The translations under genes and the position numbers were made by a program. A DNA stretch of 64,000 bases from Ganoderma boninense (taxonomy: Eukaryota; Basidiomycota; Agaricomycetes; Polyporales; Polyporaceae). Numbering within the stretch: the stretch's first letter is position 1; each line of letters begins with the position of its first letter. Below are positions 11,522-22,108 of the stretch, piece after piece. The stretch lies in NCBI GenBank assembly GCA_002900995.3, contig CM035304.1:1817919-1881918 (forward strand), in the 5' to 3' direction. The notes under the pieces were generated by a model. The model was given only the letters and a program-made list of their open reading frames with translations, made no database searches and had not been told where the DNA came from.

Positions 11522-11900
11522 GGAGGAGAGTTAAATGAGTTTGAGATTACGAGCGCGGTTTTTAACGTTACGCCGCAGTGTAAATGTTGAACGAGGGGAC
11601 TCTGGTGGCTGGGAATCGTGTTGGACAAGGGGGTCGGATGAGGGGTGGATCTGAGAGCGCTGAGCGGCTCTCGAACTACGCGATCTGTTCCGAGTCGATC
11701 TCATCTCTGCCACGCTCAGACGCTCTCGCCTTTCGACCGCCGGGTCAGCATTCATATTCGACCCCCGGCTTCTGGCAAACATAGTAGCGTCGGCCTGCAG
11801 CGTGTACTTACTCTTCGTCTCCGCGCCGCTCATCGTTTAAATTCACTTCAAGTTCACCGTCAAGCATGTCCCTCCAACTTGAATTCCCTCCCAGCGCGAC
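11522..11900. promoter_or_regulatory. Remaining promoter region upstream of kinase C
   Basis: This segment aligns with the bidirectional promoters of pairs B and D, including the TTTAAATTCACTTCA block near 11,835 and ATGTCCCTCCAA near 11,868. The match ends before the position where the membrane-protein ATG should be. A promoter half without its gene therefore remains. Confidence 0.6.
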
Positions 11901-11949
11901 GATGACTGACACCGTCCCGTTTTGAACGGACTTCCTGTCCCCCACACAG

Positions 11950-12215
11950 CTACAACTTCCCTTTTCATGGCTGTCAAGCTGTCTTCTGCATAGTAGGGGA
12001 AGAGAAGGAGGGCGAACTTCAATTCGTCAAGCACCCTTCACGATCTTACTCTGTTGTCAATGCTGATATTTTCGGGCCTGCAGGGGCAATTTCACCGAGG
12101 ACTTCTTCGGTCTCGGGGAGCTCGGTATCGTCAACGAGTGCGAGCTCTCGAGTCTCACTGTTCCAAAGCTGCTGCTCAAGGGGAAGAAGGGCGGGATCGA
12201 GCAGGATCCGCCAGC
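11950..12215 (+). pseudogene. Unrecognised exon-like fragment replacing the partner of kinase C
   Basis: Two adjacent plus-strand frames read like real protein: one around IVGEEKEGELQFVKHPSRSY (about 11,990-12,050), the other around DFFGLGELGIVNECELSSLT (about 12,095-12,155). The second ends at a good donor (GTATGT) near 12,217. Neither matches the kinase, membrane, X or Y families. I do not recognise the source gene. It is most likely a fragment brought in by recombination. Confidence 0.35.
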
Positions 12216-12289
12216 GTATGTTTCTGTCTCTTCGTGTTGCCGTCGACAGCCGTCTGATACTCTGGTCACCATAGCGCGAGGCCTGTTGA

Positions 12290-12800
12290 GCCATGTCCGC
12301 CCTTCCTGTCGCCTCCATCATTGCATTCGAAGACCGTCAAAAATCAGCTCTCAGGCTGGAGGCTCAAGGCATTATCAGTCTCGCGTTGTCGAAGTGTCTG
12401 CTCTCGGTGAGGCCGGCCCAGGCCCCCTACCCTGCGATCTCTCTCGTTTCCATGCTCGTCCATCCTGCTCCAGTCGACCCCTCCTTCAGCGCACCTCATC
12501 CTGGACCCACAGAGACCGCTCAGGTCGCCGTCCTCCAAGACGACGCGACAGGCCCTCAAGTTGTGCGCACCAAGATCGGGGCTCTTGAAACGTTGACCAA
12601 CAGGGCCACGCCTGTCGCAAAGCATGGCGCAGAGGAGCCAGGTCGAGCCTCCCTCACCTTTTAGCAGCCTGCCACCTGCGAACGGGGAAGCGCTGCCTGC
12701 TCCCACTGCACCTGTTGATGCAGTGGCAGAGCATGAGGGGGAAAGAGCACGGGTACGCCGAGGAACAAGCAGGCGAAGGTCGAGGCGCTCTCGCCCGTCT
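12290..12800 (+). pseudogene. Decayed short membrane-protein relative, 3' part
   Basis: The plus strand has an open frame at 12,293-12,664, followed by a Pro/Ala-rich stretch and VAEHEGER near 12,725-12,750. These tail features parallel LAEHGGTSELKKG at 18.4 kb and the tail at 4.9 kb. The N-terminal helix and helical exons are not found, so this is a partial copy. Confidence 0.35.
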
Positions 12801-12819
12801 TTGTGATGAGTGCTCGAAG

Positions 12820-13390
12820 CCCACCGCGAGCTTTGGGCTCTCGCCCGCCATCGATGCGTTATGGGCGACCCTGGACGATGATTCTTTTCCATCGGTGGGC
12901 AATGCGTGATGTAGTGCCGGCGATCAGCCCGATGGTGCTGATCTTGGATGCAGTGTGTTTCGGACTGGACGTGCCATCGTCCGATCGTTGTGTGTATCGT
13001 TCTGATGTCGTTATCGTATACATATACACGGCTGTGTATTTCAGATGATGTGGTTGGGCGACCCTCGCTTCCTATGAGGCTTCTCCGTCGTGCTGAGAGA
13101 TAGGAATGGAAGGGAGATGGCAGGCCTGCGACCGTAGATCTTGGATACGAAAACGACACGCGAGAGGAACACCGGTACCAGTTGTGGCAACAAACTTCAA
13201 GACTTCTAGATTGACGAGTACCGAGGCCGAGTTTTCGGGATGGAAACCGTGCGCAGAACGACACGAGATAGCAAATGGAATCGGAGACCGGGCCAGGTCA
13301 AGGTAGAGTTACAGATCTTACACCAGACAACAAAAACTATCAAAGGCGGGTGCTGCAGATCGAGTTAGCCAGAGCCATAACGAGGTCCCA
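12820..13390. repeat. Kinase-downstream repeat, copy 3
   Basis: This is the third member of the repeat found 3' of kinases B-E. It keeps GGAATCGGAGACCGGGCCAG and the TACAGATCTTACACCAGACA block near its right end. The frame that is similar between copies 1 and 2 is interrupted here. Confidence 0.65.
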
Positions 13391-13423
13391 CCATGCCACT
13401 CACATAGCAGGGAGGGCGGGGGA

Positions 13424-14750
13424 TTATGTGACAAGACGCTTGAGGTGGTAGAGACCTTCCCGAGCCACAGCAACGGTATCGTAGACCACTCGCTCGGAAG
13501 TCGTCTCCGTCCTCGAGCGCAACCTCCAGCGGAGAAATAGGCTGTTCAGCGTAGCGCGTATGCCGTTGAACATCGTCATAGCATCTTGCGCATTGACTCT
13601 AGCTGCGGGGTCCGTCCGTTGCATGGCGTCCACGAGCGGCTGGAGGAACTCGAGCCCGTGGTACATCTGCGAATCCGATGAGCTTCGACGGCGCAAAACG
13701 GGAAGCAAGCTCGATCGCACCGCCAAGAACTCCTTCAGGAAAAGGTTTCCGAGGGCCCAGACATCGACCTTGAAGGTGTCGTAGGGGACATCGTATGACA
13801 TCTCTGGGGCTTCCTTGTATCGACCGATGATTCCGGTTGCTCGCGGGGGAGCGCCTTCGGGGAAGCGAATGGATATACCGAAGTCGATGTAGAAGTACCG
13901 GACAGGATGCTCGAGCCGGGATAGAGGCGAGAGCTCGTAGATCGCGTCTTCGGAGTATTTACACCGTACGGGATGGTGACCCTTTGGATACAGGGCTCGT
14001 CCGTCCATCATGACATTGGTAGGTGCTATGTCGCTTAAAGGTAGAAAGGTCAGCACATGGAGTTGGAGTTGGTCTACAAGAAAAACGAACCGATGCGCTA
14101 TGCGATTCCTGTGCAGAAATTCGAGTCCCTACGCCTCGCTCGTCAGATCGAAGAATGCAATAAACTCCAAGCATCGGACAGACCTCGAGCATTTGGGAAA
14201 CAAAATCTACGACCTCTCCAACCGCTTCGAATTCCGGTTCATTGAACGGTTGTAGGTAAGGCATAACTATGAGTGCCCTATGGGGCTCGAGTGGGTCTTG
14301 TAAGACTTCTAGAACCGAGACGCAATGGTTATCCGTAGCATTGATGGACGATAGGAATTGTGCGATGTTGATTTCTTGGGTGCTCTTCTGAACCCGCTTG
14401 ATAGAAATTCGCTCCCCATCGCGAACGCGAATGGCGTCTATGACGTTGAAGGTCTACAAACCAACTTCTCAGTAGGATCCGGAGCCAAGAAGACACGGTG
14501 AAGGACGACTTACGTGGAGCATGATAGAATCCTCGCAGAATGTTGGGTTCAAGTTGGTCTGATCCCAGGACGGCTTCCAGCCGGGTTTATAACGACGTCT
14601 TAGTTGGTATCCTTTCCCGTCAAGGAATTGGTGCCGTTTCTGCCAGTTGACCTCGCCTATTGACAAGTCGTAGACGCCTTGGCGAGTGAGCTCCGCTTCG
14701 AACTGGACACCTTCAGGACTGAGATACGCATAGCGGGGCAAGGTGCCCAT
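13424..14750 (-). CDS. Protein kinase D of the paired family
   Basis: This is a five-exon kinase starting at 14750 (PRYAYLSPEGVQFEAELT). Exon 2 shows RISIKRVQKSTQEINIAQF, with the catalytic Lys and helix-C Glu. The micro-exon near 14,130-14,094 gives LEFLHRNRIAHR and joins DIAPTNVMMDGRALYPKG. DFG, KEAPEM and KVDVWALGN are intact. The C-lobe ends GLYHLKRLVT, identical to kinase B. The gap between the start codons of this gene and membrane protein D is 448 bases, almost exactly that of pair B. That fits duplication of the whole pair. Confidence 0.88.
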
Positions 14751-15198
14751 GGAGGAAAGTTATACGAGTTGGAGATTACAACGGCGACTTTGAATGTTAT
14801 GCCGCGGCGGACAACGTTGATCAAGAGGACTCTGGTGGTTGGGAATCGGGTTGGACGAGTGGTGGATCTGAGAGCGCCGGGCGGCCGATCAACCACGCGA
14901 TCTGTTTGATTTTTGGACACGCCTCTTGCACGCGTTCCCAGCGCGTTCCACTTTCCGACCGTCCGCGTTAGCATCCGATTCCCGGCTTCTGGCAAACACA
15001 CTCGCATCGCCTGCAGCGTGCACTTACCCTTCTCGTCTCCGTGCCGTTCACCATTTAAATTCACTCCACAGCAAGGATGTCCCTCCAACCCCCCCCCCCC
15101 TTCCCTCCTACTCCGCTCGCACTCCATATTTCCAACCGTCTATCGCATCCTTCGAACGACATCTCGTCTCGCCAACGAGAACATAGCGCCTCATTAGC
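14751..15198. promoter_or_regulatory. Bidirectional promoter of pair D
   Basis: The shared intergenic region carries ATTTAAATTCACTCCA at 15,053-15,068 and ATGTCCCTCCAA just after it. A run of ten or more C lies near 15,090. The region aligns along its length with the pair B promoter. Confidence 0.65.
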
Positions 15199-16410
15199 AT
15201 GGCTAACGGCTTCGATATCTGGGGCGTCGTCGCTAGCGTTCTCGGCCTTGTGAGCTTGGTCCAGTCCATCGTAGCAGTTGTACACAGCCGACTCCCCCGA
15301 CGATTCCTCCGTGACTTTGAGGTCACTCTTGAAGAAACTGAATCTCTTTTACGGTCGGTTGAAGAAGAGGGACTCTTTGACGATGATGGGGGTCAATACA
15401 TATCCACCGTTAGAACAACATCCGCGAAGTAAGCCTTCTTTTCGAATCTTATCCTTGCATGATGATAGTTACTAATGTCCCGTCAGTGTGTGCAATAGGG
15501 CTAGACGTCTGCGAGATGATGCGTACACAGCGCAGACGTGGAGAGAAGAAATCAGACAATGGTGGAAAGGCCTTTCACAGGAGATTAGCGTCTGTTGCAG
15601 CGACATGAAATCTATTAGGGCCCATGTCTCGGTACGTTTTGCCATCGTCCACCTCTTGACAGGTCGATTCAACCGCAGCCTGCACAGTACATCAGTAACG
15701 ACAGAAGGAAGGCTTTGGCTCAACGTCAGAACAATCCCGTGCCAGGTGTTGGTTCACAACCAGGTATGTTTGCTATGCCTCATTTCAAACGCACACGAGC
15801 TCATAAACACTGGCCACAACTAACAGATCTAACTTCTACCGCTGAGCGGACGCCCGATCCCTCGTCGACGACATCTGGGGACCCGACCTGCAAGGAAGAC
15901 GCAGATGCCCCGGCTCTGCCACTCAGTGACGCAGACGAAACTGTATCTGCCATCGTCGCCGAGCCAGTACCCATCATCAACGCTCCCTCAGAAGGGACGC
16001 AGGATTCACCTCGCCGCCTCTCCGAATATACGGACACTCCCCCCTCCTACCGCCGACAGAGCAGCCTCCCTCCGTATACCTTGTCCAACCCCTTATCGGC
16101 CACCATCTTCACACGGTACTCCGTCACCTCTGCCGACACTCGACGGGCGATGCGCAAGCTCGCCAGGGCGCAACGGCGGAACCTGATGGTACACAACGTG
16201 CCCTGGAGCTCCCAGGGAGCACCGCATCCCCAGCGTGGTCCCTCTGCTGCAGCTTCTGCGATGGCTGCCGATCGCCCATCGAATGCCGCCCGTCATTGGA
16301 AGTTCCTGGAGGCGAGATCCAAGTTCAGGCTCCTCGCATACGTCACAGCATCGTCGCACGAGGCAACCCTCGTCCCATCTCCGCCCGTCGCGGGCACTGC
16401 AGTTGTCTGA
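15199..16410 (+). CDS. Membrane protein D (HeLo-like N-terminus, PY-motif tail)
   Basis: Exons 15199-15428, 15487-15631, 15688-15763 and 15827-16410 give 344 residues with intron phases 2, 0 and 1. The hydrophobic helix (DIWGVVASVLGLVSLVQSIV) is at residues about 6-28. EEEGLFDDD and RQWWKGLSQ mark the helical region, and exon 2 ends in a short VS motif. The linker is long, acidic and Ser/Thr-rich and differs completely from copy B. The tail with PPSYRR and LPPY, then HNVPW and ARHWKFLEARS, is nearly identical to copy B. The contrast between linker and tail suggests local gene conversion or diversifying change. It is a cytoplasmic-tail membrane protein paired with kinase D, of unknown function. 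Confidence 0.85.
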
Positions 16411-17215
16411 CGCAGATCCTAGATACTGCACGGCTTTCGACAACGGTACGGCAGACACGAAGCAAGGTCCTGTGTTATAGACTCCTCAACTACGAAGAAT
16501 GCTCCTCTTCGAGGTGCATCACCGTTCACCTTTTGTACCAACGCCGCCACATCGCTTCTCCCTCGCTCCGTATTGTGACCATTGTATTTATCGCATTGGT
16601 GTATACACTATCGCGGTTCAGATGAGTTGCGAAACGGCAGCGAACAATTCACAGTGCCTGAGCGACCTCGTGCGTCCCATGATTTATTGTACTTATGATG
16701 CTCTGAAAGGGCTAGCGGCTGACTCGACCTCGATAGCGCTCGACTTGAACAGGCAAATCGGAGACGATGCGAAGGACCGGTCGCAACGTGCATTCCTGCA
16801 GAATACAAGGACGAGACCGCGTATGGGGTGACGAACTGAACCGCGCATGTCTTCACCTGGCACCCACGTCGCTTTTGTATTAGTTCGTACTTAGCATGAA
16901 GTGACGAGGGGAGCTAGTACTCAATGGCATTCCTGGCTGGCGGCTGGGCTCTGGACCCCACTGGCACTGGCACAGTGGCACTCATCACCGGCCGGCGGCT
17001 TTCTCATGCATTCCATCAGAGCGGTCGACTGAGAATACAAGTCCGATTAGAGCACATGAGCTTTGGTCACGTCCTTCGGACTGAGTATGCTGGCAGTGGA
17101 TTGGCGTCGGTGGGCGCAACTTCTATCACTGCCGAATCCTCCCTACTGTTCCCTCGGCCTCTCAATTGTGTCCCGTCGTTAGGACGGACTCAACCGGTGA
17201 GTACTGTAGACTTTG
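16411..17215. repeat. 3' flank shared with pair B (copy 2)
   Basis: This is the counterpart of 8,676-9,490. The same landmarks occur in the same order, including the short open frame (16,622-16,831) and the CACTGGCACTGGCAC block. No independent gene is supported. Confidence 0.75.
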
Positions 17216-17719
17216 ATTGGCCCGTAGATACGCTAAAGATGAACTCTAGGCAAACTGGCATATCGAAAGCCTGCGGATAGATTCGGCGGACTCGGAGCAA
17301 ACGCGATCGTCGCCTGGCCGGAGGCCCGCCAAGTAGCTATTATCTCATGCTCGCTGGTGATGAGGCCCTCCTTATCCACGTTTGGGCTCTAAATCACTAT
17401 TGGGTGAGCGAGTCGTTTTCCGTCTGCGAACCGTGGCAGAACCATTGAAATGATATTGACGGCAGATTTACCTCTTCATGGCTCCGTGGGCTGTGCCGTA
17501 GGTAGTACGCGTCATCCTATGTGCACAGGACTGCAAGTAACGACGTCTCCGGAGAACGCATGGCTCATGCGTCTCGGCCCCCATGATTGTACATACCTTC
17601 TCATACCGGCCAGCAAGCTGCCTCGAGTATCGCCTGACGAATTCGTTGCGCTCGAGTAGCCTCTACACGAGGTCAAAGTCCCTTCTCGGTTTGGGAATCA
17701 TTGCATTTGTAGACCCTAT

Positions 17720-18470
17720 CTTACGATGGGGCGGATCCCACGCCCACCACTGGTGTCCTCTGCACAGGCCTTGCTCGCCTCACTACAGAAGGCCGATGAT
17801 GTCTCTCACTTCTCTCCGAAGGGTGGGCTCCCAGCGGATACCGCCATGTACCTTCAGGCCCGAGTCGCTTCAGGCCCTCTGCCCGTGTTCGGGCGGACAC
17901 CATCTGCATCAACGCCTTTCAGACGACAGCCTGATAAACACACGTCGCGGTCTCTGGCACGAGATGGCTCGTCTCACCGGGGACGCGTAGTCCACTTGTG
18001 TGCCCGTATATCCGTACGCCCCGTCCTCGCGCGGATACCCTCGTCCTGCTCGCTTGGCGTTGAATGGCCCGTCTCTTCTGCAGGCTGCCAGCGACGTCGA
18101 GCTCCAGAACATGCAGCTCCGGACAATTGACGGGAAGGTCGCGCAACTTCGTTTTGAAGCGTTACTTACCGACGACGCGCCCAGCATTGCCGACACCGAG
18201 ATCGGGCTTCTCGCATCGACCAGTAAGGTGTTACCCGCCGCGAGCATGGCGAAGGGCCAGACCTCTGAGTCCCGCATCTACTCCTGGTCTGCCGCCTGCA
18301 GGAGGGGACGCGCCATCCCCAGCTACCCCAGGTCGCTCCTCACGCCTCCGCTGATCCGCTCGCCGAGCATGGGGGCACGAGCGAGTTGAAGAAGGGACAG
18401 GAGCGGGCACGCCGTGACGCCGAGCAAGAAGACGGCGAAGGTTGCGTTGAACGTTGACAACATGGAACAC
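17720..18470 (+). pseudogene. Decayed short membrane-protein relative
   Basis: Ordered but frame-broken matches to the gene at 29.8-30.5 kb are present. They are a degraded helical exon (about 17,760-17,870), a RRGLWHEMARL stretch (about 17,945-17,980), VELQNMQLRTIDGKVAQL (about 18,098-18,150), and a tail with LAEHGGTSELKKG (about 18,358-18,400). The N-terminal hydrophobic exon is missing. The copy cannot encode a complete protein. Confidence 0.55.
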
Positions 18471-18529
18471 TGAGCGCTGAGCGGCTCGGCGGCATGGCGG
18501 GCGCTTGAAGCTCGGAGCTCAGCCCGACA

Positions 18530-19110
18530 GCTTTGGGCTATCACCCACCATCGCGCAGGTTGTGGGTGACCATGTACGATGGTTCTTGTACCTCTTTGCG
18601 GGATGCATGGTTCAGTGTGGGCGATCAGCCCGATGGTGCAGATCTTGGATGGGGGGTGTTGCGGACTGGACGCCTCTCGTTTAGTGTTTGTATGTTCAGG
18701 GATGGGTGTCGCGAATATTGATGTCGGGTGGCCCTCGCTTTCGGCAGGGCTTCTCGGTTGACGGTCGTACAGAGAGGGAACAATGGGACGACCGCTGGTT
18801 GAGATGACGTGCCCGAAGACCGTAGATCTTATGCGATGTCGTCCTTCCTATGCAACATGCGGAAATAACAAGCAAGAGGAATGGTGTCGGTTCCGGGGGA
18901 TGTTGAAAGCAACGCGAACTGTGTTGATGGTACCAATGGATGAACCAAGAAACGTGGAGGTGACATTGGTGTTGCGACTTGTGATTTCAGGAGTGTCGCA
19001 GCCGTGCTGCAGCATCCGTAGAAGCACCAAATCGAATCGAACACCGGGCCAGGTCAAGCTAAGATTACAGATCCTACACCAGATAACAAAAAGCATCGCT
19101 ACAGGCAGGC
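18530..19110. repeat. Kinase-downstream repeat, copy 4
   Basis: This is the fourth member of the repeat, 3' of kinase E. It shares the GATCAGCCCGATGGTGCAGA and CCAAATCGAATCGAACACCG blocks with the other copies. It is the most diverged of the four. Confidence 0.6.
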
Positions 19111-19179
19111 TGATTTAGCGTTACACGCGACCAAGCCCGGAGACGATTACTCACATAGCATCGCAGGGAGTGCGGAGGC

Positions 19180-20522
19180 TCAATTGACAAGACGCCTGAG
19201 GTGGTATAGACCTTCCCGAGCCACGGCGACGGCATCGTAGACCACTCTCTCGGAGGTCGTCTCCTTCCTCGAGCGTAGCCTCCAGCGGAGAAGTGGGCTG
19301 TTCAGCCCGGAGTGAATGCCAGTGAACATTGCCATTGCTTCCCGTGCGGTGATCCTCGCAACAGGATCCAGCCGTTGCATGGCATCCACGAGCGGCTGGA
19401 GGAAGTCCAGGCCATGGTACAGCTGCAGGTCATGTCAATTTTGGCCACGGCGTAGGTACACGGTGGTACGTTGGGTCGTACCTCCAAGAACTCCTTCAGG
19501 AAAAGGTTTCCGAGGGCCCAAACGTCGACCTTAAAGGCGTCGTACGGGACATCGTATGACATCTCTGGGGCCTCCTTGTATCGGCCGATCACACCCGTGA
19601 CTTGAGGAGGTGCGTCATCGGGAGAACGAACGGAAATACCGAAGTCGATGTAGAAGTACCGGACAGGATGGTCGAGCCGGGATAGAGGCGAGAGCTCGTA
19701 GATGGCGTCTTCGGAGTAATTCCACCGCACGGGATGGTGACCCTCTGGATACAGAGCTTGTCCGTCCATCATGACATTGGTAGGTGCTATGTCGCTTAAA
19801 GGTTGAACGGCCAGTCAGAATGGGGAGCTGAGCTTGGTTCACAAGAGAACGTACCGGTGCGCTATGCGATTTTGGTGTAGAAACACCAGACCCTACGTTT
19901 CGTTCGTTAGATGGACCAGTGGGGTGGACTCTAATTTAACTACGACTGACCTCGAGCGCTTGGAAAACAAAATCTACAACCTCTCCAACGGCTTCAAATT
20001 CGGGCTCGTTGAACGGTTGTAAGTAAGGCATGACCACGAGTGCCCTCTGGGGCTGAAATGGATCTTGTAGGACTTCGAGGATTGGGACACAATGATTGTC
20101 CGAGGTATGGATGGATGTGAGGAGCTGTGCGATGTCGATTTCTGTGGTGTCTTTACGTGTGCGCTTTATCGAAACGCGCTGGTCTCTGTGAACCTGAACG
20201 GCGTCGATGACGTTAAAGACCTACAGGTCAATGTCTCAATGGGATCCAGAAGCGAACGACGAGAGGGTTTAGACGGTCCACTTACGGTAGGGGAGATTGA
20301 ATCCTCGCAATATGTCGGGTTTAGATTCGTACCAACCCATGACGGTTTCCAGCCAGGTTGATATCGAGGTCTCAACCTGTATCCCATCTTGTCGAGGAAC
20401 GGTTGCCGCTTTTGCCAATCTACCTCAGCTGGCAACAAGTCATAGACGCCTTGCCGGGTGAGCTCCGCTCGGGCCTGTTCTTGTTCAGGGCTGAGATAGA
20501 CTCGGCGGGGCAAGGAGCCCAT
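19180..20522 (-). CDS. Protein kinase E of the paired family
   Basis: The gene starts at 20522 with MGSLPRRVYLSPEQEQARAE. Exon 2 contains RVSIKRTRKDTTEIDIAQLL (Lys and Glu) and MPYLQPFNEPEF. The micro-exon near 19,900-19,862 reads LVFLHQNRIAHR and joins DIAPTNVMMDGQALYPEG. DFG (YIDFGISVRSPDD), KEAPEM and DVWALG are present. The C-lobe ends GLYHLRRLVN. No disruption is visible. It is closest to kinase C in the C-lobe (SRKETTSERVVYDAV). Its divergent partner, 385 bases away, has a frameshift. Confidence 0.88.
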
Positions 20523-20907
20523 GAGTGTATAATATATACTCTGTGGGTCGTGAGGGCTATCGCAGTTCCACAGCAGCTCAGAAAAGGCTCTGGGAAGGAG
20601 GTCGGTGGTGGTTGTGGTCGGCAATCGTCAACCTGTTGATCTACTGGCGCCCGTGTTTTGGAGTTGGATCTCCGATCTCGAACATGCCGGTATCCGCGCC
20701 CTGCTAGTGGGACTTTCTTTCCGCTCGAGAACGGATTTGCACCGGTCGTGCAGCGTGTCCTTGTCCTGCGTCTCGGCCTGTTTTCCTCATTAAAATGCCT
20801 TTCATCGCACATGCCCCCTCGCAATCCCCCACTCCCTTGCACACCCCACATCACACAACCCGGATCGAGTCCCCCGTCTCAGGTCAAGCATACACCATCA
20901 CACCCAG
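20523..20907. promoter_or_regulatory. Bidirectional promoter of pair E
   Basis: This is the 385-base space between opposed start codons. The core block seen in B-D is altered here to CATTAAAATGCCTTTCATC near 20,790, still about 120 bases before the plus-strand ATG. A short TATAATATATA-like stretch lies just upstream of the kinase start, at about 20,527-20,540. Confidence 0.55.
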
Positions 20908-22108
20908 ATGGCTAGCGGTTTCGACATCTGGGGAGTAGTCACGAGTGTTATAGGCCTTTTGAGCCTATTCCAGTTCATAGCTGCTCTGGGGAAGAGTCGA
21001 CTTCCTCGTGAATCTCTCCGCACATTCAACGTCACGCTTGAGGAAACCGAAGGCTTGTTGCGCTCCGTCGAAGAGGAGGGACTTTTTGCCGATGACGGAG
21101 GGCAGTACTTGGTTAGCGCAAAGATGAAACTGGCACAGTAAGTCCTCTACCCTGTCGCCCCACTCCGGCAAGTACGCTGATGTCCTATTAGAATCTGCCA
21201 GGACGCTAGATGCTTACAAGGGGACGCGTTCACGGCGCAGACGTTGAAAGAAGAAGTTGTACAATGGTGGCGCGGGCTTTCAAAGGAAATATCGATGTGC
21301 TGTGCCGGCCTGAAAGCCCTCAGAGCTCAAATCTCCGTATGTCCCTCCTCCACGTTCCCTTATGTGTGCGCTCAGTCGGCTCTATGAACAGACCACCAGC
21401 AACGAGCGACGAAGGGCTTTAGCACAGCGTCGTACAACTTCTACTGCCAGTGATGTCGATGTGCCACTGTCTGGTACGCTGTACGAGGAAGAGCCGTCCC
21501 TGCCACAGCCCGTGCTCACGGCTTCGCTTCTTGCCAGTCTCCTCCAACCATGCGACCGTACCAGAAGTTTCATCAGGACCGAATGAGGTCACCGTCGAAG
21601 ACGATCGCAAGGCCGAAAATGGCCCACTCGAAGAATCGAAAGAGAGCGTAGCCGCCAGCAACGACGAGGAGCGGTCCCCGACCGCCCTTCCCCCAACGGG
21701 GACCCACGACCCGTCTCGTCCCCGTCCAGATTCTGCAGACATGCTCCCCTCCTATCGCCGACAGAACAGCCTCCCACCGTATTCCTCAACCCCTCCTTTA
21801 TCGACCACCATCTTCACGCGGTACACCGTCACTTCGGCCGACGACGCGCGGACGACGCGCAAGCTCGTCAGGCGTACCGGCGTAGCCTCATGGTGCACAA
21901 CGTGCCCTGGAACCTCCAGGGAGCACAGCATCGCCTTCGTCCTCCCTCTGCCGCGGGTTCTGCGATGGCTTTCGTTCGTCCATCGAATGCGCCACGTCAT
22001 TGGAAGCTCTTGGAAGCGAAATCGACATCCAGACTCCGCCCATACGTGACGGTGCTGTCGCACGAGGCGTCTCTGCCCGTCGATGGCACTGTAGAGGTGC
22101 CGGTCTGA
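20908..22108 (+). pseudogene. Membrane protein E with a frameshift in the last exon
   Basis: Exons 20908-21137, 21192-21336, 21392-21473 and from 21538 onward follow the family structure exactly. They encode the hydrophobic helix (FDIWGVVTSVIGLLSLFQFI), EEEGLFADDG, VVQWWRGLS, and a tail with LPSYRR and LPPY. At about 21,871 one base is missing in what is a GGG run in copies B and D. This moves HNVPW, RHWKLLEAKS and the proper stop at 22,108 into another frame. Everything else is well preserved, so it is either a very young pseudogene or an assembly error. Confidence 0.8.
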
